The position numbers and the translations under genes were made by a program. Below, piece after piece: positions 17,501 to 26,252 of a stretch of 64,000 nt of DNA (position 1 is its first letter; each line of letters begins with the position of its first letter). Under the pieces are notes generated by a model. It was not told the DNA's origin. It saw nothing but the letters and a program-made list of their open reading frames with translations, and ran no database searches. Source of the DNA: Massilia rhizosphaerae (GTDB taxonomy: Bacteria; Pseudomonadota; Gammaproteobacteria; Burkholderiales; Burkholderiaceae_D); contig NZ_JADKYX010000001.1 of assembly GCF_016093545.1 (NCBI RefSeq), forward strand, positions 496,001 through 560,000, given 5' to 3'.

Positions 17501-18230
17501 CCAGCCCTACGCGACCGGCGGCGGCGAGGCGGCCGAGGACCCGCGCGCCTTCCACGTGCGGGTCAGCGAACGCCTGCGCCACAAGCAGCGCGCCAGCCAG
17601 GCGCGCGACTACGAGCAGCTGGTGCTCGACCGCTTCCCCATGGTGGCGCAGGTCAAGTGCGTGGGACCGAACAACAGCCGCGACTATCCGTTCAGCGCGC
17701 CTCTGAAGGGCGGCCAACTGGTGCTGGTCCTCGCGCCGGCGCCGGGGCAGGACGGGCAGCTTGGGGTGCCGTTCCCGCGCCCGCTGCTGCTGGGGGCCGC
17801 GCAGGCCGTGAGCGCGCTCGCTTCCGGTGCCGTGGCGGACGTCACCGTGCGCAACGTGCTGTACGAAACGCTGCAGGTCGACGCCGCGGTGAGCTTCCAA
17901 CCGGGCATGGACGTCAACCAGTGCAGCACGAAGCTGAACCAGCTGCTGCGCGGCTACCTGTCGCCCGCCGGCGACCAGCTCGAACTGGGCAGCGGCGCCA
18001 TCGCCGTGGGTCTGGTGGCGGCCTTGATCCGCCAGCAGCCCTATGTGGCGAGACTGGAGAGCCTGTGTGTCTGGCAGCGCGCCCAGGACGGCTCCCGGCC
18101 GCCGCTGCAACTGGGCATCGCCGACACGGCGGCGCCGGGCACGCCGTGGTCGGCCCTGGTGTCCGCACCGCGCCATGCGATCGCCGCGCTCCCCGCGCCG
18201 CAGGCCGCGCCGGCGGAGGAGGCCGCATGA
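14502..18230 (+). CDS. eCIS baseplate protein, gpJ/gp6-like (Afp11-like)
   Basis: The protein has 1242 residues and is one of the two large baseplate wedge proteins. The N-terminal part is helical (about 1-230) and contains FFVRMQDDVNCFTARHLDYYYNDVL-type sequence common to Afp11 proteins. The middle is beta-rich, and the C-terminal part (about 1000-1240) has the baseplate-J signature (AFHVRVSERLRHKQRASQARDYEQLVLDRFP, VTVRNVLYETLQVDAAVSF). An unusual amphipathic, Lys-rich insert (about 720-765, with ALKKAAGGIGDALRWVVDKIKSV) is followed by an Ala/Pro/Thr linker. The start ATG 14502 lies within the end of the gp25 gene. The stop overlaps the next ATG (ATGA). The family call is solid by position and C-terminal signature. 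Confidence 0.88.
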   Translation: MCAASLKAARTAGLSRAARFRPALDPASAPVEERTLAQWLARAPAYAKLLNYFDASGTPVADWSSFWSSDAVYLLAQMALRTPSHRAGGDSAQVTALHATARRFNGWLHQIRLQLQYPTTDVNPILPVLVSLIVHRLAPAVAGLRGQSAWDAQWRALEAALPAPQEPWAPEWQPADLTAGNGPAAAIPLTLIGIAAQFDGACAKLSQQAELALAQSLQRSNHPAHSALFVSFVQLFVRMQDDVNCFTARHLDYYYNDVLRLKPSSGTPDAGTLVFALAANCPSYLLPEGSTVSAGQDSSGQAILYATQQAVSLNQAAIGALRTVLRQRGADGRVSAVYAAPVADSQDGLGAPLLAPEHGWPTFGAVPSGGPESALAATPGLLLASPALALRQGERQVVLHMQFGGDTAALQDAFAAAAPVPPPATSAPHRVALPADAFLLYVSGAAGWTRVPRFRLVRLAPGTDWLLRFVLPASFPAVAPNGKLEPGVTNGWPMLKLVLNPNAVHYAYSFVDQLRLSALQVRAKVWGLAPAQMNNSTGPIAVGKPFTPFTSAPLPGMSWSLSHPELTLPTLSWVRVDMEWLNLPLVSTAPPLPGAPNGFAQYYSGYKPFNFSNAMFGADLAFYRGGRWEQLAPASGATEFALFADQDGSVLAVSSWFFRGAAATSAGGPSSIAPADGTLRAGLLAPPYGFGQAQFPALFAAAAVQNVIAIEKAMRKDSLWKQFTDGLRKLFGKGASALKKAAGGIGDALRWVVDKIKSVFHKDAAAPDTTPASAAATTPAPAVAPIPGVIVLNPPFVPTLKTVQLSYKSVTAVPLDGDQFYHVHAFGLAPPAQPSLFPLEPGDGNLYVGLADAGAGQPVSLHVELRAQPASAVRLLDGQVVGAGPVSWRYLAGDRWQAFPPGTVASATSDLGVSGIVTLNLPADFGGPSTIMGPAGTKPLGWIAASVGTDPDGTPATIAILSQAATVRRLAPPSSRAGASLPAGSITTMMPHIAAIKQVIQPYATGGGEAAEDPRAFHVRVSERLRHKQRASQARDYEQLVLDRFPMVAQVKCVGPNNSRDYPFSAPLKGGQLVLVLAPAPGQDGQLGVPFPRPLLLGAAQAVSALASGAVADVTVRNVLYETLQVDAAVSFQPGMDVNQCSTKLNQLLRGYLSPAGDQLELGSGAIAVGLVAALIRQQPYVARLESLCVWQRAQDGSRPPLQLGIADTAAPGTPWSALVSAPRHAIAALPAPQAAPAEEAA

Positions 18231-21091
18231 CGCTGCTGAACGATCTAGGCCACGTGCGCACCGCGCCGCCGCAACCGAGCCTGGACTACAACGCCCTGCT
18301 GAGCGCCGGGATCAGCCAGTGCCAGGCGCTGGGCAGCGATCACTGGACCGACTACAACGAGCACGATCCGGGCGTCACGACGCTGGAACAGCTGTGCTAT
18401 GCGCTTACCGACCTGGCTTATCGCGCCGGCTTTTCCATGCCGGACCTGCTGGCCGAGGATGCCGGCGGCGGCAAGCCGGGGTACACCAGCCTGTACACGG
18501 GCGACCGGGCGCTCAGTTCCGCGCCGCTCACCCGCTACGACTACCGCAAGATGGCGCACAGCATGGCGCGCAGTGCGGGCCTGGCCAACTTCAAGAACCT
18601 CTGGCTGGAACCGGTCACGGTGCAGGGCGTGGGCGGCATGTACGACATGCAGGTCGAAGTGTACGACGACGGCGACGACCTGTCCGCGCTGCTGGACGCC
18701 TGCCGCGAAGTCTTCTTCGCCCACCGTAACCTGTGCGAGGACCTGCGCCACGCCGCGGTGCTCGAACCGTGCGGCATCACGGTGGACGCGCGCATCGAGC
18801 TGGACGCGGGCGTGCCGCCGGAACAGGCCATGGCCGACATCCTGTACGCGTTGCAGGACATGCTGGTGCCGTTCGTCCCCATCGAGAGCGTGGGGCGGCG
18901 CCTCGCCGGCGGCCAGTCCCCCGACGAGGTGTTCCTGGGACCGCTGCTCGAATGCGGCCATATCGCCGACGAGTACCTGCGGCCGCGGCGCCTGCGCGTG
19001 GACGGCAGCGACGCGACGGCCGCCATCCTCGCGGTGCCCGGCGTGCGCTCGCTGGACGGGCTGCGGCTCGGGACGGACAAGGGCACGCCGGACGCCACCG
19101 GCATCTCGATCGGCGCGCAGCAAGTGCCGCGCCTGGCGCCGTCCATCTTCGCGGCGCGGGTGGACTGGGGCGGCCTGGTGCTCACGCGCAGGGGCCAGCC
19201 GCTGCCGGTCGACGGCGACGCCGTCCATCGCCTGCTGCAGCAAATGCTGGGCGCACTGCACGCGTCGGCCAGTGCCGCGGCCAACGTGGCCATCGCCTAC
19301 AGCCGCCTGCCGGCCGGACGGCCGCGCAACGTGGCGCGCTATGTCTCGGTGCAGCGTCACTTCCCCCACACCTATGGCATCGGGCCGGGCGGCGTCGCCG
19401 CGGGCCTGGCGCAGGACGAAGACCAGTTGCAGCACCAGGCCGTGCGCCGGGCGCAGGCGCGCCAGTTCAAGGGATGGCTGCTGCACTTCGAGCAGATGCT
19501 GGCCGACTGCGGCGCGCAGCTGGCCAACGCCGGGCGCCTGCTGTCGCTCGATCCCGACCTGGCGCAAACGTATTTTTGCCAGTCGCTGCCGGACCTGCCG
19601 GAAGGCCCGCCGGACATGATCGAGCTGCTGCGCAGTCCTCCGGCTCCCGCGCCGACCTCGATCGCCGGCGACCGCCACACCGCGCACGTCGATATTCCCG
19701 GAGGCCTGGGCTTGCGCAGCCGCGCGTACGACGACGCGGGCAGCGCCGCCGCCGCGGCCGCCGCCATGCTGGAGCGGGGCGGCGACGAGGACGCGTACGT
19801 GCTGCGTCCTTTGCCCGCCGATCCGCGGGACGGGCAGCTCTGGATCCTGAAGGCGCGCGACGGGCGCGCGCTGGCCGTCGGCAGTCGCCTGTACGCGGGC
19901 AGCGACCAGGCCGATCCGGACAAGCAGGCGATGATCGCCCACCTGCGCCTCCTGGCCGCGGACGCCGGCGCCCGCGCGCGCGACCTGCGCATCGTCTCCC
20001 ACGCCAGCTGCAGCGCGCAATTGGTGGCCGACGAGGGCGAGGTGTTGCTCGCGGCGGACGGCATGACGGCCGCCGAACAGTCGGACTGGACGGCGCGCCT
20101 GCTGCGCGAAGGCTGCAATCCGGCCAACTACCGCGCCGCGCCGCAGGCGGACGGGGGCCTGCAGGTGCAGCTGATGCGGCAGGGCGCGGTTCTGGCCCAA
20201 GGCGCGCGGCGCTATCCGGACGAAAGCGCGGCCGCCGCCGCCATCGCGGCGATGGTGGCCCTGGTCCAGACGCTGTGCTGCAACGAGGCCGCGCAGCGCG
20301 TCCACCTGCGCTTCCAGCCGCCGCTCGCGCCGCCTGCGCCGCCACGGCCGGGCAAGGCCGCGTACGAAGCGGGCATCCGCGCGCTCGCGGCGGCGGACGA
20401 TCCCTGGCGCGCGCGCCGCAATCGCTTCCTGGACCACCTGCTGGCGCGCTTTGACGAGACCTTCCGCGACGACGCCCTGCGCCAGGCCGACCCGCGCAGC
20501 GTGAGCGACCCGGAGGCCTTCGACCAGGACCTCATCGACAACAAGCTGCAATTCCTCGCCCATTTCATCGACCGCTGCCCGGAGCACGAAACGCACGACC
20601 AACGGATGGCCTACGGCCTGAGCGGCGGACGCATGCGCGGCATCGGCCGGGCGCCCGCGCGCACCGGCTCGATGCACGGCAGCGGCCTGGCCGCGCGGCT
20701 GGAGCTGCTGTTGGCGACGCCGCGCGACCCCGCGACCGGCCAGCCGTCGGACCGGCTGTACGTGGTGGAACACCTGCTGCTGCTCCCCGCGCCGCCGCCG
20801 GACAAGATCGACGCCGGGTTCTACGCCCACCGGCTGAGCGTGGTGCTCCCCGCGTCCAGGCCGCGCTTCCACTCGCCCGCCATGCGCGCGCTGGCGGAAC
20901 AGCTGGTCGCCGAGAACTGCCCGGCCCACCTGCAGGCGGACTGCCTGTGGCTGGAGGCGCCCGCGCTGGACGAGTTCGAGCGCCTGTACACCGATTGGCT
21001 CGCGGCGCGCGGTACGGAGGGCTCGGGGCAGGCGAGCGCGATGCTCGCCGAGTTCATCGGCCGCAACGATCCTGCGGGAGCATCGGCATGA
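18227..21091 (+). CDS. eCIS baseplate protein (Afp12-like)
   Basis: The protein has 954 residues and is the second large baseplate component, partner of the gpJ-like protein. The N-terminus (SLDYNALLSAGISQCQALGSDHWTDYNEHDPGVTTLEQLCYALTDLAYR) contains the W-x-D-x-x-x-H-D-P-G-x-T-x-L-E block typical of Afp12/baseplate proteins. Later parts are helical with beta inserts, and there is an acidic/Ala-rich middle (about 480-620). The C-terminal region holds LLLLPAPPPD and a final domain ending in a helical segment. The start overlaps the previous stop and the stop overlaps the next start, so the baseplate, tape-measure and ATPase genes form a tightly coupled block. Confidence 0.86.
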   Translation: MTLLNDLGHVRTAPPQPSLDYNALLSAGISQCQALGSDHWTDYNEHDPGVTTLEQLCYALTDLAYRAGFSMPDLLAEDAGGGKPGYTSLYTGDRALSSAPLTRYDYRKMAHSMARSAGLANFKNLWLEPVTVQGVGGMYDMQVEVYDDGDDLSALLDACREVFFAHRNLCEDLRHAAVLEPCGITVDARIELDAGVPPEQAMADILYALQDMLVPFVPIESVGRRLAGGQSPDEVFLGPLLECGHIADEYLRPRRLRVDGSDATAAILAVPGVRSLDGLRLGTDKGTPDATGISIGAQQVPRLAPSIFAARVDWGGLVLTRRGQPLPVDGDAVHRLLQQMLGALHASASAAANVAIAYSRLPAGRPRNVARYVSVQRHFPHTYGIGPGGVAAGLAQDEDQLQHQAVRRAQARQFKGWLLHFEQMLADCGAQLANAGRLLSLDPDLAQTYFCQSLPDLPEGPPDMIELLRSPPAPAPTSIAGDRHTAHVDIPGGLGLRSRAYDDAGSAAAAAAAMLERGGDEDAYVLRPLPADPRDGQLWILKARDGRALAVGSRLYAGSDQADPDKQAMIAHLRLLAADAGARARDLRIVSHASCSAQLVADEGEVLLAADGMTAAEQSDWTARLLREGCNPANYRAAPQADGGLQVQLMRQGAVLAQGARRYPDESAAAAAIAAMVALVQTLCCNEAAQRVHLRFQPPLAPPAPPRPGKAAYEAGIRALAAADDPWRARRNRFLDHLLARFDETFRDDALRQADPRSVSDPEAFDQDLIDNKLQFLAHFIDRCPEHETHDQRMAYGLSGGRMRGIGRAPARTGSMHGSGLAARLELLLATPRDPATGQPSDRLYVVEHLLLLPAPPPDKIDAGFYAHRLSVVLPASRPRFHSPAMRALAEQLVAENCPAHLQADCLWLEAPALDEFERLYTDWLAARGTEGSGQASAMLAEFIGRNDPAGASA

Positions 21092-24000
21092 GCGATACGT
21101 CGGTCCACATCGGCCAGGTGCGCTTCGAGCTGGACGTGGCATCGTTGCCGCGCGCCCGCGCCGTGAGCGAACGGGTGAGCGGCTTCGGCCGCAATCGCCT
21201 GTCCCCGCTGCTGGCCGACGTGATGGCCGACGCGGCGCCGCCGGGCCAGGTGCTGCGCCTGGACAGCGTCGTGCTCGACCTGGGTACGCTGCCCGAGGCG
21301 GGCCTGGAACGCCGGCTGGGCGAAGCGCTGGAACGGGCGCTGCGCGCCTACCTGCTCGAGCACGGCGCCGTGCCGGGCCCCGGCCGCGCGCGGCTTGCCA
21401 GGCCGGCGCCGGAAGGCGACGCGCACTGGCAGCAGTATCTGCAGTTGCTGGCCGGCGCGGGCGCGCGCCAGGCCGGGCGCGTGCTGGAAGACGCGCTGCG
21501 GCGCTGGCCGCTGGAGGCATTGGCCAGGCTGCGCGCCGAGGGCCGCAAGCAGCCGGTGCGGCGCCATCTGGCGCTGGCCCTGCCGCCGCAAGCGATGGAG
21601 AAGCTCGTCCGCGCGCTCGAGCCGGGCGAAGCGCCGCTCATCGTCCGCTACGTGGGCGACGTGTGCGTGCTGCACCGCCAGCGCCCGCTCGCGCCCGAGA
21701 GCCGCCTGGGCTTTCGCGCCGTCATGTGGGAACTGGTGCTGAGCTACCTGCTGCTGGAACGCGGTTCCTACTTCAATACCCGGTCGATGATCGGCCACAC
21801 CTTGCTGCAGATGGCGCGGCGCTACCGCGTGGCCTACGCGGAGCTGCTCGACCGGCTTACGGCTTGCCTCGCGGAGCAGCCGCTGCCGCTCGCCGACCGC
21901 GCCGGACTGCACGCCATCCTGCTCGACCTGCGCGAGGTGGCGCCGGCCCAGCCGCCGGGCGGCGCGCCGGAGACGGGCGTACCCGTCGCGCGCAGCCGGC
22001 TGGAGTCCATCGCCGGCTTCCTGGAGCGCGGCGTGTGGAGCGGTTCGCCGGCCCAGGCCGGTGCGCGCGACGGGCTCGCAGCGCTGATGGCGGCCGCCTG
22101 CGACGAGGATCCCGACGCGCTGGTTGCGATGCTGCGCCGCGCGGCATCCCGTCCGGCCGCGCTGCGCCGTCTCGCCGGCCAGCTCCCGGCGCCGGCGCGG
22201 GCGCGCCTGGTGCACCTGCTGGAACCGGTGCACGGTGCGTGGATCGTGGGCACGGTGGACGCCATCGGCAAGGCGCAGTCGGAGCGCCAAGTGGTGCAGG
22301 ACGATGGCCGGCGCTTCGGCCAGCGGCTGTGGGAATTCGTATTCAACGCCTTGCTGGTCGAGCGCGGCTCGGTGTTCAACACGCGCAGCTTCGTGCGCAG
22401 CCTGGTGGTGCAGCTGGCCGCGCACTACAACATGGCGTACCGCCGGCTGCTGCATGCGTTGGTCGGCATGGCGGCGGGACTGCGTGCCCCGGCCGCCGGC
22501 GCGCACAGCCTGCCCGCCATCCTGCACTGGCTGCACAAGGAGCAGGCACGGTCCGGCGCGGCGCCGTCGCCGGCGCCCGACGAGGACCAGCGGCACCAAC
22601 TGCGGCGCGCGCTGCGCGGGGCCGTGCTGCGCCATCTGCTGGGCGCGGGCGGCACGCCGTCCGGCCTGCGCGCCCTGCTGGGCGAAGCGCTGCGCGACCG
22701 CGCCCGGCAGGGCGGCGCGGCGCTGCCGGCCTGGCTGGCGGCGGCCATCGGAGAACGGGCGGAACTGGAGCGCCTGCTGCTGCGGCGCGAGGACCTGGGC
22801 GCCATCCTCGGCGCACTCGCCGAAGAACTCGCGGCTGCGGACGCGGGCGCGACGCGTGCCGCGGCCCCCGCGGCGTCGGCCGCCGCCGCACCGGCGCGCG
22901 AACCGGCCGGCTTTGCCCGCGCCGCGCGCGAGTTCGTGCTGCGCAGCTTCCGCATCGAACGCGGCTCCAGTTTCAACAACCGCAGCTACGTCGACCAGCT
23001 GCTGCACCAGTTGTCGGCCCGGCACGGGCTGACGTACGAGGCGTTGTTGCGCGGCCTGATCGCGCGCGCGGGCATCGCGAGCACGCCGGCGCAGACCACG
23101 CTGCCGGGCATCCTGCTCGCGCTGAAGGCCGAGACCGGCGCGGGGGTGCCGCGTGCGGTCCGGCCGCCGTACGCGGAGGCCGGCGATGCGGACCCGGTAT
23201 GGCGCTTCCTGCGCACCGGACACCTGGCGGGCGGGCGCGGCGACGCGCTGGCGCGCGATGGCCTGGGTGCGCTGGACGTCCAGGCGCTGGCGGCGGCCCT
23301 GCGCGGCGCCGCCAATCCCGTCGCGATGCTGGAACGCCTGATCCGGCACCTGCCGCCGCGGCAATTGCATGCGCTGGTCGAGGCGCTGGCCTCGGGCGCC
23401 GCCGGCCTGGCCGAGACCTGGCGGCTGGCGGTCCTGGCCGCCGCGAGCGCGGCGCGGCGCCCGGCGCCGTTGGAAGCGATGGCCTGGCGCGCGGTCTTCC
23501 GCGTGCTGCTGCGGCGTGAACGCGGCGAATTCTCGGCCAGCGCCTTCCTCGCCGCCGCCACCGCGCTGCTCGCCCCAAAGCTCGGGCTGTCGAGCGCCAC
23601 GCTGACGTCGCGCCTGATGGCGGTGGCCGCCGCGCGCATGGGCAACGCGCCGCGCTATCGCGTCCTGCTGGATCTCCTCGCGCAGGCGGGCGGTCGGATG
23701 GCCGCGCCGCCGGCTGGACGGGACGGCGCCGCGCAAGCGCCGGGCGCGGCCGGCGCACTCGAAGCATGGCTGCGTTACGGCGGCCCCATGCCGGATGGCG
23801 CCGATCCACGGACGCTGCTGGAGAGCCTGATGGCGGCGCACCCGCTGGCCGCGCGCGGCCTGGTCCTGGCCGCCGCGCGCCGGCGGCTGGAACGGCACCG
23901 CCTCGTCGCGCTGTTGTCGGACGACCTGAGGCGCCGCGTGCTGCGCCTCGTGCTCGGCGCGGCCGCGCAGGAATTCGAATGGTGGAGCGACGCGCTCGCC

Positions 24001-24816
24001 GCCGCGGGCGGCCACGGCCCGGCCGCCGCCCACGCCGCGCTGCACGCGCTGCTGGCGGACGTGTCGCGCAAGGGCGCGCACGGGGCACCGGGCGTCGCGG
24101 CTTGGCTCGACGCCGGACTCGCAGCGGCCGACGGGCCTGCGCGGCAGGCGCTGGCCAAGGCGCTGCGCGCCCCGATGGACCGGTTGCCGGCCTCGGTGGC
24201 GGGTCGCCGCGCCCGGCAGCTGGACGATGCCGTGGCGCGCCTGCGCGGCGAGGAGCGCACGCCGGCCGTCCGCCGTCCGCAACTGGCCGAGGTCGAGGAA
24301 ACCGTGCCGGAAGGCGAACCGTTCGCCGTCGACAACGCGGGCATCGTCCTGCTGTGGCCCTTCCTCGACCGCTATTTCAACATGCTGGGCATGGTCGAGG
24401 ATGGCGCCTTTCGCAGCGCGCAGCACCGCCATCGCGCCGTGGAGCTGCTGCGCCACCTGAGCCACGGCGAGCTGCAGGCGCCGGAACACGCGCAACTGCT
24501 GAACAAGGTGCTGTGCGGTATCGCCCCGGCCGAGCCGCTCGACGCCGGCGGCCCGCTGACGGATCAGGAACGCGAGCTGTCCGTCAGCGTGCTGCGCGCC
24601 GTCACGCAGAACTGGGACAAGCTCGCGAACACGGATGCGGAAGGACTGCAGTCGACCTTCCTGCGCCGCGAGGGCAGCCTGGTGCGCAACGAGGACAACT
24701 GGACCCTGGCGGTGCCGCGCCAGGCTTTCGACGTGCTGATGGGCAGCCTGCCCTGGGCGCTGGGGACGATCCGCCTGTCCTGGATGCGCGGAATACTGAC
24801 GGTGAACTGGGCATGA
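21088..24816 (+). CDS. eCIS tape-measure protein (CIS_TMP, Afp14-like)
   Basis: The protein has 1242 residues and sets sheath and tube length. It is recognised by the N-terminus (VHIGQVRFELDV) and by the C-terminal CIS_TMP core (NAGIVLLWPFLDRYFNMLGMV, then QHRHRAVELLRHL). At least four copies of a ~45-residue helical unit are visible, each starting (L/V)xxLLxxRGSxFNxRS or a variant. They lie at about 21721-21857, 22327-22467, 22924-23060 and 23491-23621, the last one diverged. The length is typical or long for the family. There is no Afp13-like fibre gene between this gene and the Afp12-like gene. It is coupled by ATGA overlaps to both neighbours. Confidence 0.9.
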   Translation: MSDTSVHIGQVRFELDVASLPRARAVSERVSGFGRNRLSPLLADVMADAAPPGQVLRLDSVVLDLGTLPEAGLERRLGEALERALRAYLLEHGAVPGPGRARLARPAPEGDAHWQQYLQLLAGAGARQAGRVLEDALRRWPLEALARLRAEGRKQPVRRHLALALPPQAMEKLVRALEPGEAPLIVRYVGDVCVLHRQRPLAPESRLGFRAVMWELVLSYLLLERGSYFNTRSMIGHTLLQMARRYRVAYAELLDRLTACLAEQPLPLADRAGLHAILLDLREVAPAQPPGGAPETGVPVARSRLESIAGFLERGVWSGSPAQAGARDGLAALMAAACDEDPDALVAMLRRAASRPAALRRLAGQLPAPARARLVHLLEPVHGAWIVGTVDAIGKAQSERQVVQDDGRRFGQRLWEFVFNALLVERGSVFNTRSFVRSLVVQLAAHYNMAYRRLLHALVGMAAGLRAPAAGAHSLPAILHWLHKEQARSGAAPSPAPDEDQRHQLRRALRGAVLRHLLGAGGTPSGLRALLGEALRDRARQGGAALPAWLAAAIGERAELERLLLRREDLGAILGALAEELAAADAGATRAAAPAASAAAAPAREPAGFARAAREFVLRSFRIERGSSFNNRSYVDQLLHQLSARHGLTYEALLRGLIARAGIASTPAQTTLPGILLALKAETGAGVPRAVRPPYAEAGDADPVWRFLRTGHLAGGRGDALARDGLGALDVQALAAALRGAANPVAMLERLIRHLPPRQLHALVEALASGAAGLAETWRLAVLAAASAARRPAPLEAMAWRAVFRVLLRRERGEFSASAFLAAATALLAPKLGLSSATLTSRLMAVAAARMGNAPRYRVLLDLLAQAGGRMAAPPAGRDGAAQAPGAAGALEAWLRYGGPMPDGADPRTLLESLMAAHPLAARGLVLAAARRRLERHRLVALLSDDLRRRVLRLVLGAAAQEFEWWSDALAAAGGHGPAAAHAALHALLADVSRKGAHGAPGVAAWLDAGLAAADGPARQALAKALRAPMDRLPASVAGRRARQLDDAVARLRGEERTPAVRRPQLAEVEETVPEGEPFAVDNAGIVLLWPFLDRYFNMLGMVEDGAFRSAQHRHRAVELLRHLSHGELQAPEHAQLLNKVLCGIAPAEPLDAGGPLTDQERELSVSVLRAVTQNWDKLANTDAEGLQSTFLRREGSLVRNEDNWTLAVPRQAFDVLMGSLPWALGTIRLSWMRGILTVNWA

Positions 24817-26183
24817 ACGCACCCTTTAGCCACAACCACAACCACAACCACGCCGACGCGCACGTGCTGGAAGACGAACTGGCCTGGGCGGCCGGCGTGA
24901 TCGAAGCGAGCATCAAGCTGTATTTCGGCCACGAGTGCGGCATTGCCGACGTGCGCGAGCTGCACGCGCCCGCGTTGGAGCACAGCGAAGCGGCGTACGC
25001 ACGCCTGCTGCGCGAACACGGCCTGCTGGGCTTCGACGCGCGCGTGGTCCTGATCCTGGCGCTGGCGCCGCACCTGCGCCCGCAACTGCTGGACCACTTC
25101 CTGATGCGTAACGTCCACTACGAGCGGGGCTTCACCGAATTCGGCGGCCTGCCCGTCACGCACGGCGGCTTCCAGCCGACGGTGGAAACGGCGGCCTTCG
25201 TCCTGTGCGGCGAAAACGTGGCGCGCCGGCTGGAGCTGCTGGAGCTGTTCCAGCCCGGCCAGCCGCTGCGCCGCGCCGGCCTGCTGGAGCTGGACGATGC
25301 CAAGGGCCCGCAGGGACTGTTCGCCAGCCCGCTCGCGATCCATCCCCAGCAGCTGGGCCGGCTCACTACGGGCGCCGATTTCCAGCCCGAGTATTCGCCG
25401 GCTTTCCCGGCGCGGCGGCTGGAAACGGCGCTCGACTGGGACGAGCTGGTGCTGAACGACAGCGTGATGGACGAGGTGGAAGAGATCCGCGCCTGGATCG
25501 AACACCGCGATACGCTGTTTCACGACTGGCAGCTCGCGCGCCACGTCAAGCCCGGCTACCGCAGCCTGTTCTACGGCCCGCCCGGCACCGGCAAGACGCT
25601 CACCGCCTGCCTGCTCGGCAAGGTGTGCGGACGCGACGTCTACCGCATCGACCTGTCGATGGTGGTTTCCAAGTACATCGGCGAAACGGAAAAGAACTTG
25701 GGCCGCGTGTTCGACTACGCGCAGGGCCGCAGCTGGATCCTGTTCTTCGACGAGGCCGACGCCTTGTTCGGCAAGCGCACCCAGACCAGCAGCTCCAACG
25801 ACCGTTACGCCAACCAGGAAGTGGCCTACCTGCTGCAGCGGGTGGAAGACTTCGACGGCGTGGTGATCCTGGCGACCAACCTCAAGAGCAATATCGACGA
25901 AGCGTTCGCCCGGCGCTTCCAGTCGATGGTGTATTTCCCCATGCCCGACGCGGACGAACGCGAGGCGCTGTGGCGCCAGGCATTCGTGCAGGCGGGGAGG
26001 CTGGCGCCGGACGTGGACCTGGTCCGCCTCGCGCGCGAGCACGAGATCAGCGGCGCCGCCGTAAGCAACGTGGCGCGCCACGCGGCGCTGATGGCGCTGC
26101 GGCGCGGCAGCGACCAGGTCAGCCTGGCGGACCTGCGGCAGGGGATTCAGCGCGAAATGCGCAAGGAGGGCAAGATCATGTGA
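24813..26183 (+). CDS. AAA+ ATPase of the eCIS (Afp15-like)
   Basis: The protein has 456 residues. The N-terminal half is specific to eCIS ATPases. The AAA+ core shows Walker A GPPGTGKT (255-262), Walker B ILFFDEAD (D313-E314), sensor-1 ILATNLKSN and an Arg finger in FARRF. In Afp/PVC this ATPase is needed for particle assembly or cargo handling and is not a ClpV-type sheath recycler. The extreme N-terminus has an alternating His-Asn run (residues 7-13) followed by more His and Asp, a possible metal-binding tail. It starts at the ATGA overlap with the tape measure gene, and its stop is followed by a 69-bp gap before the next gene. Confidence 0.92.
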   Translation: MNAPFSHNHNHNHADAHVLEDELAWAAGVIEASIKLYFGHECGIADVRELHAPALEHSEAAYARLLREHGLLGFDARVVLILALAPHLRPQLLDHFLMRNVHYERGFTEFGGLPVTHGGFQPTVETAAFVLCGENVARRLELLELFQPGQPLRRAGLLELDDAKGPQGLFASPLAIHPQQLGRLTTGADFQPEYSPAFPARRLETALDWDELVLNDSVMDEVEEIRAWIEHRDTLFHDWQLARHVKPGYRSLFYGPPGTGKTLTACLLGKVCGRDVYRIDLSMVVSKYIGETEKNLGRVFDYAQGRSWILFFDEADALFGKRTQTSSSNDRYANQEVAYLLQRVEDFDGVVILATNLKSNIDEAFARRFQSMVYFPMPDADEREALWRQAFVQAGRLAPDVDLVRLAREHEISGAAVSNVARHAALMALRRGSDQVSLADLRQGIQREMRKEGKIM

Positions 26184-26252
26184 CCGGTTTCGCAGTGCAG
26201 CTTCGGTTCCGCAGTACCCATCAACAAGGCGTAACAAAGAAGGAGAATCTAC

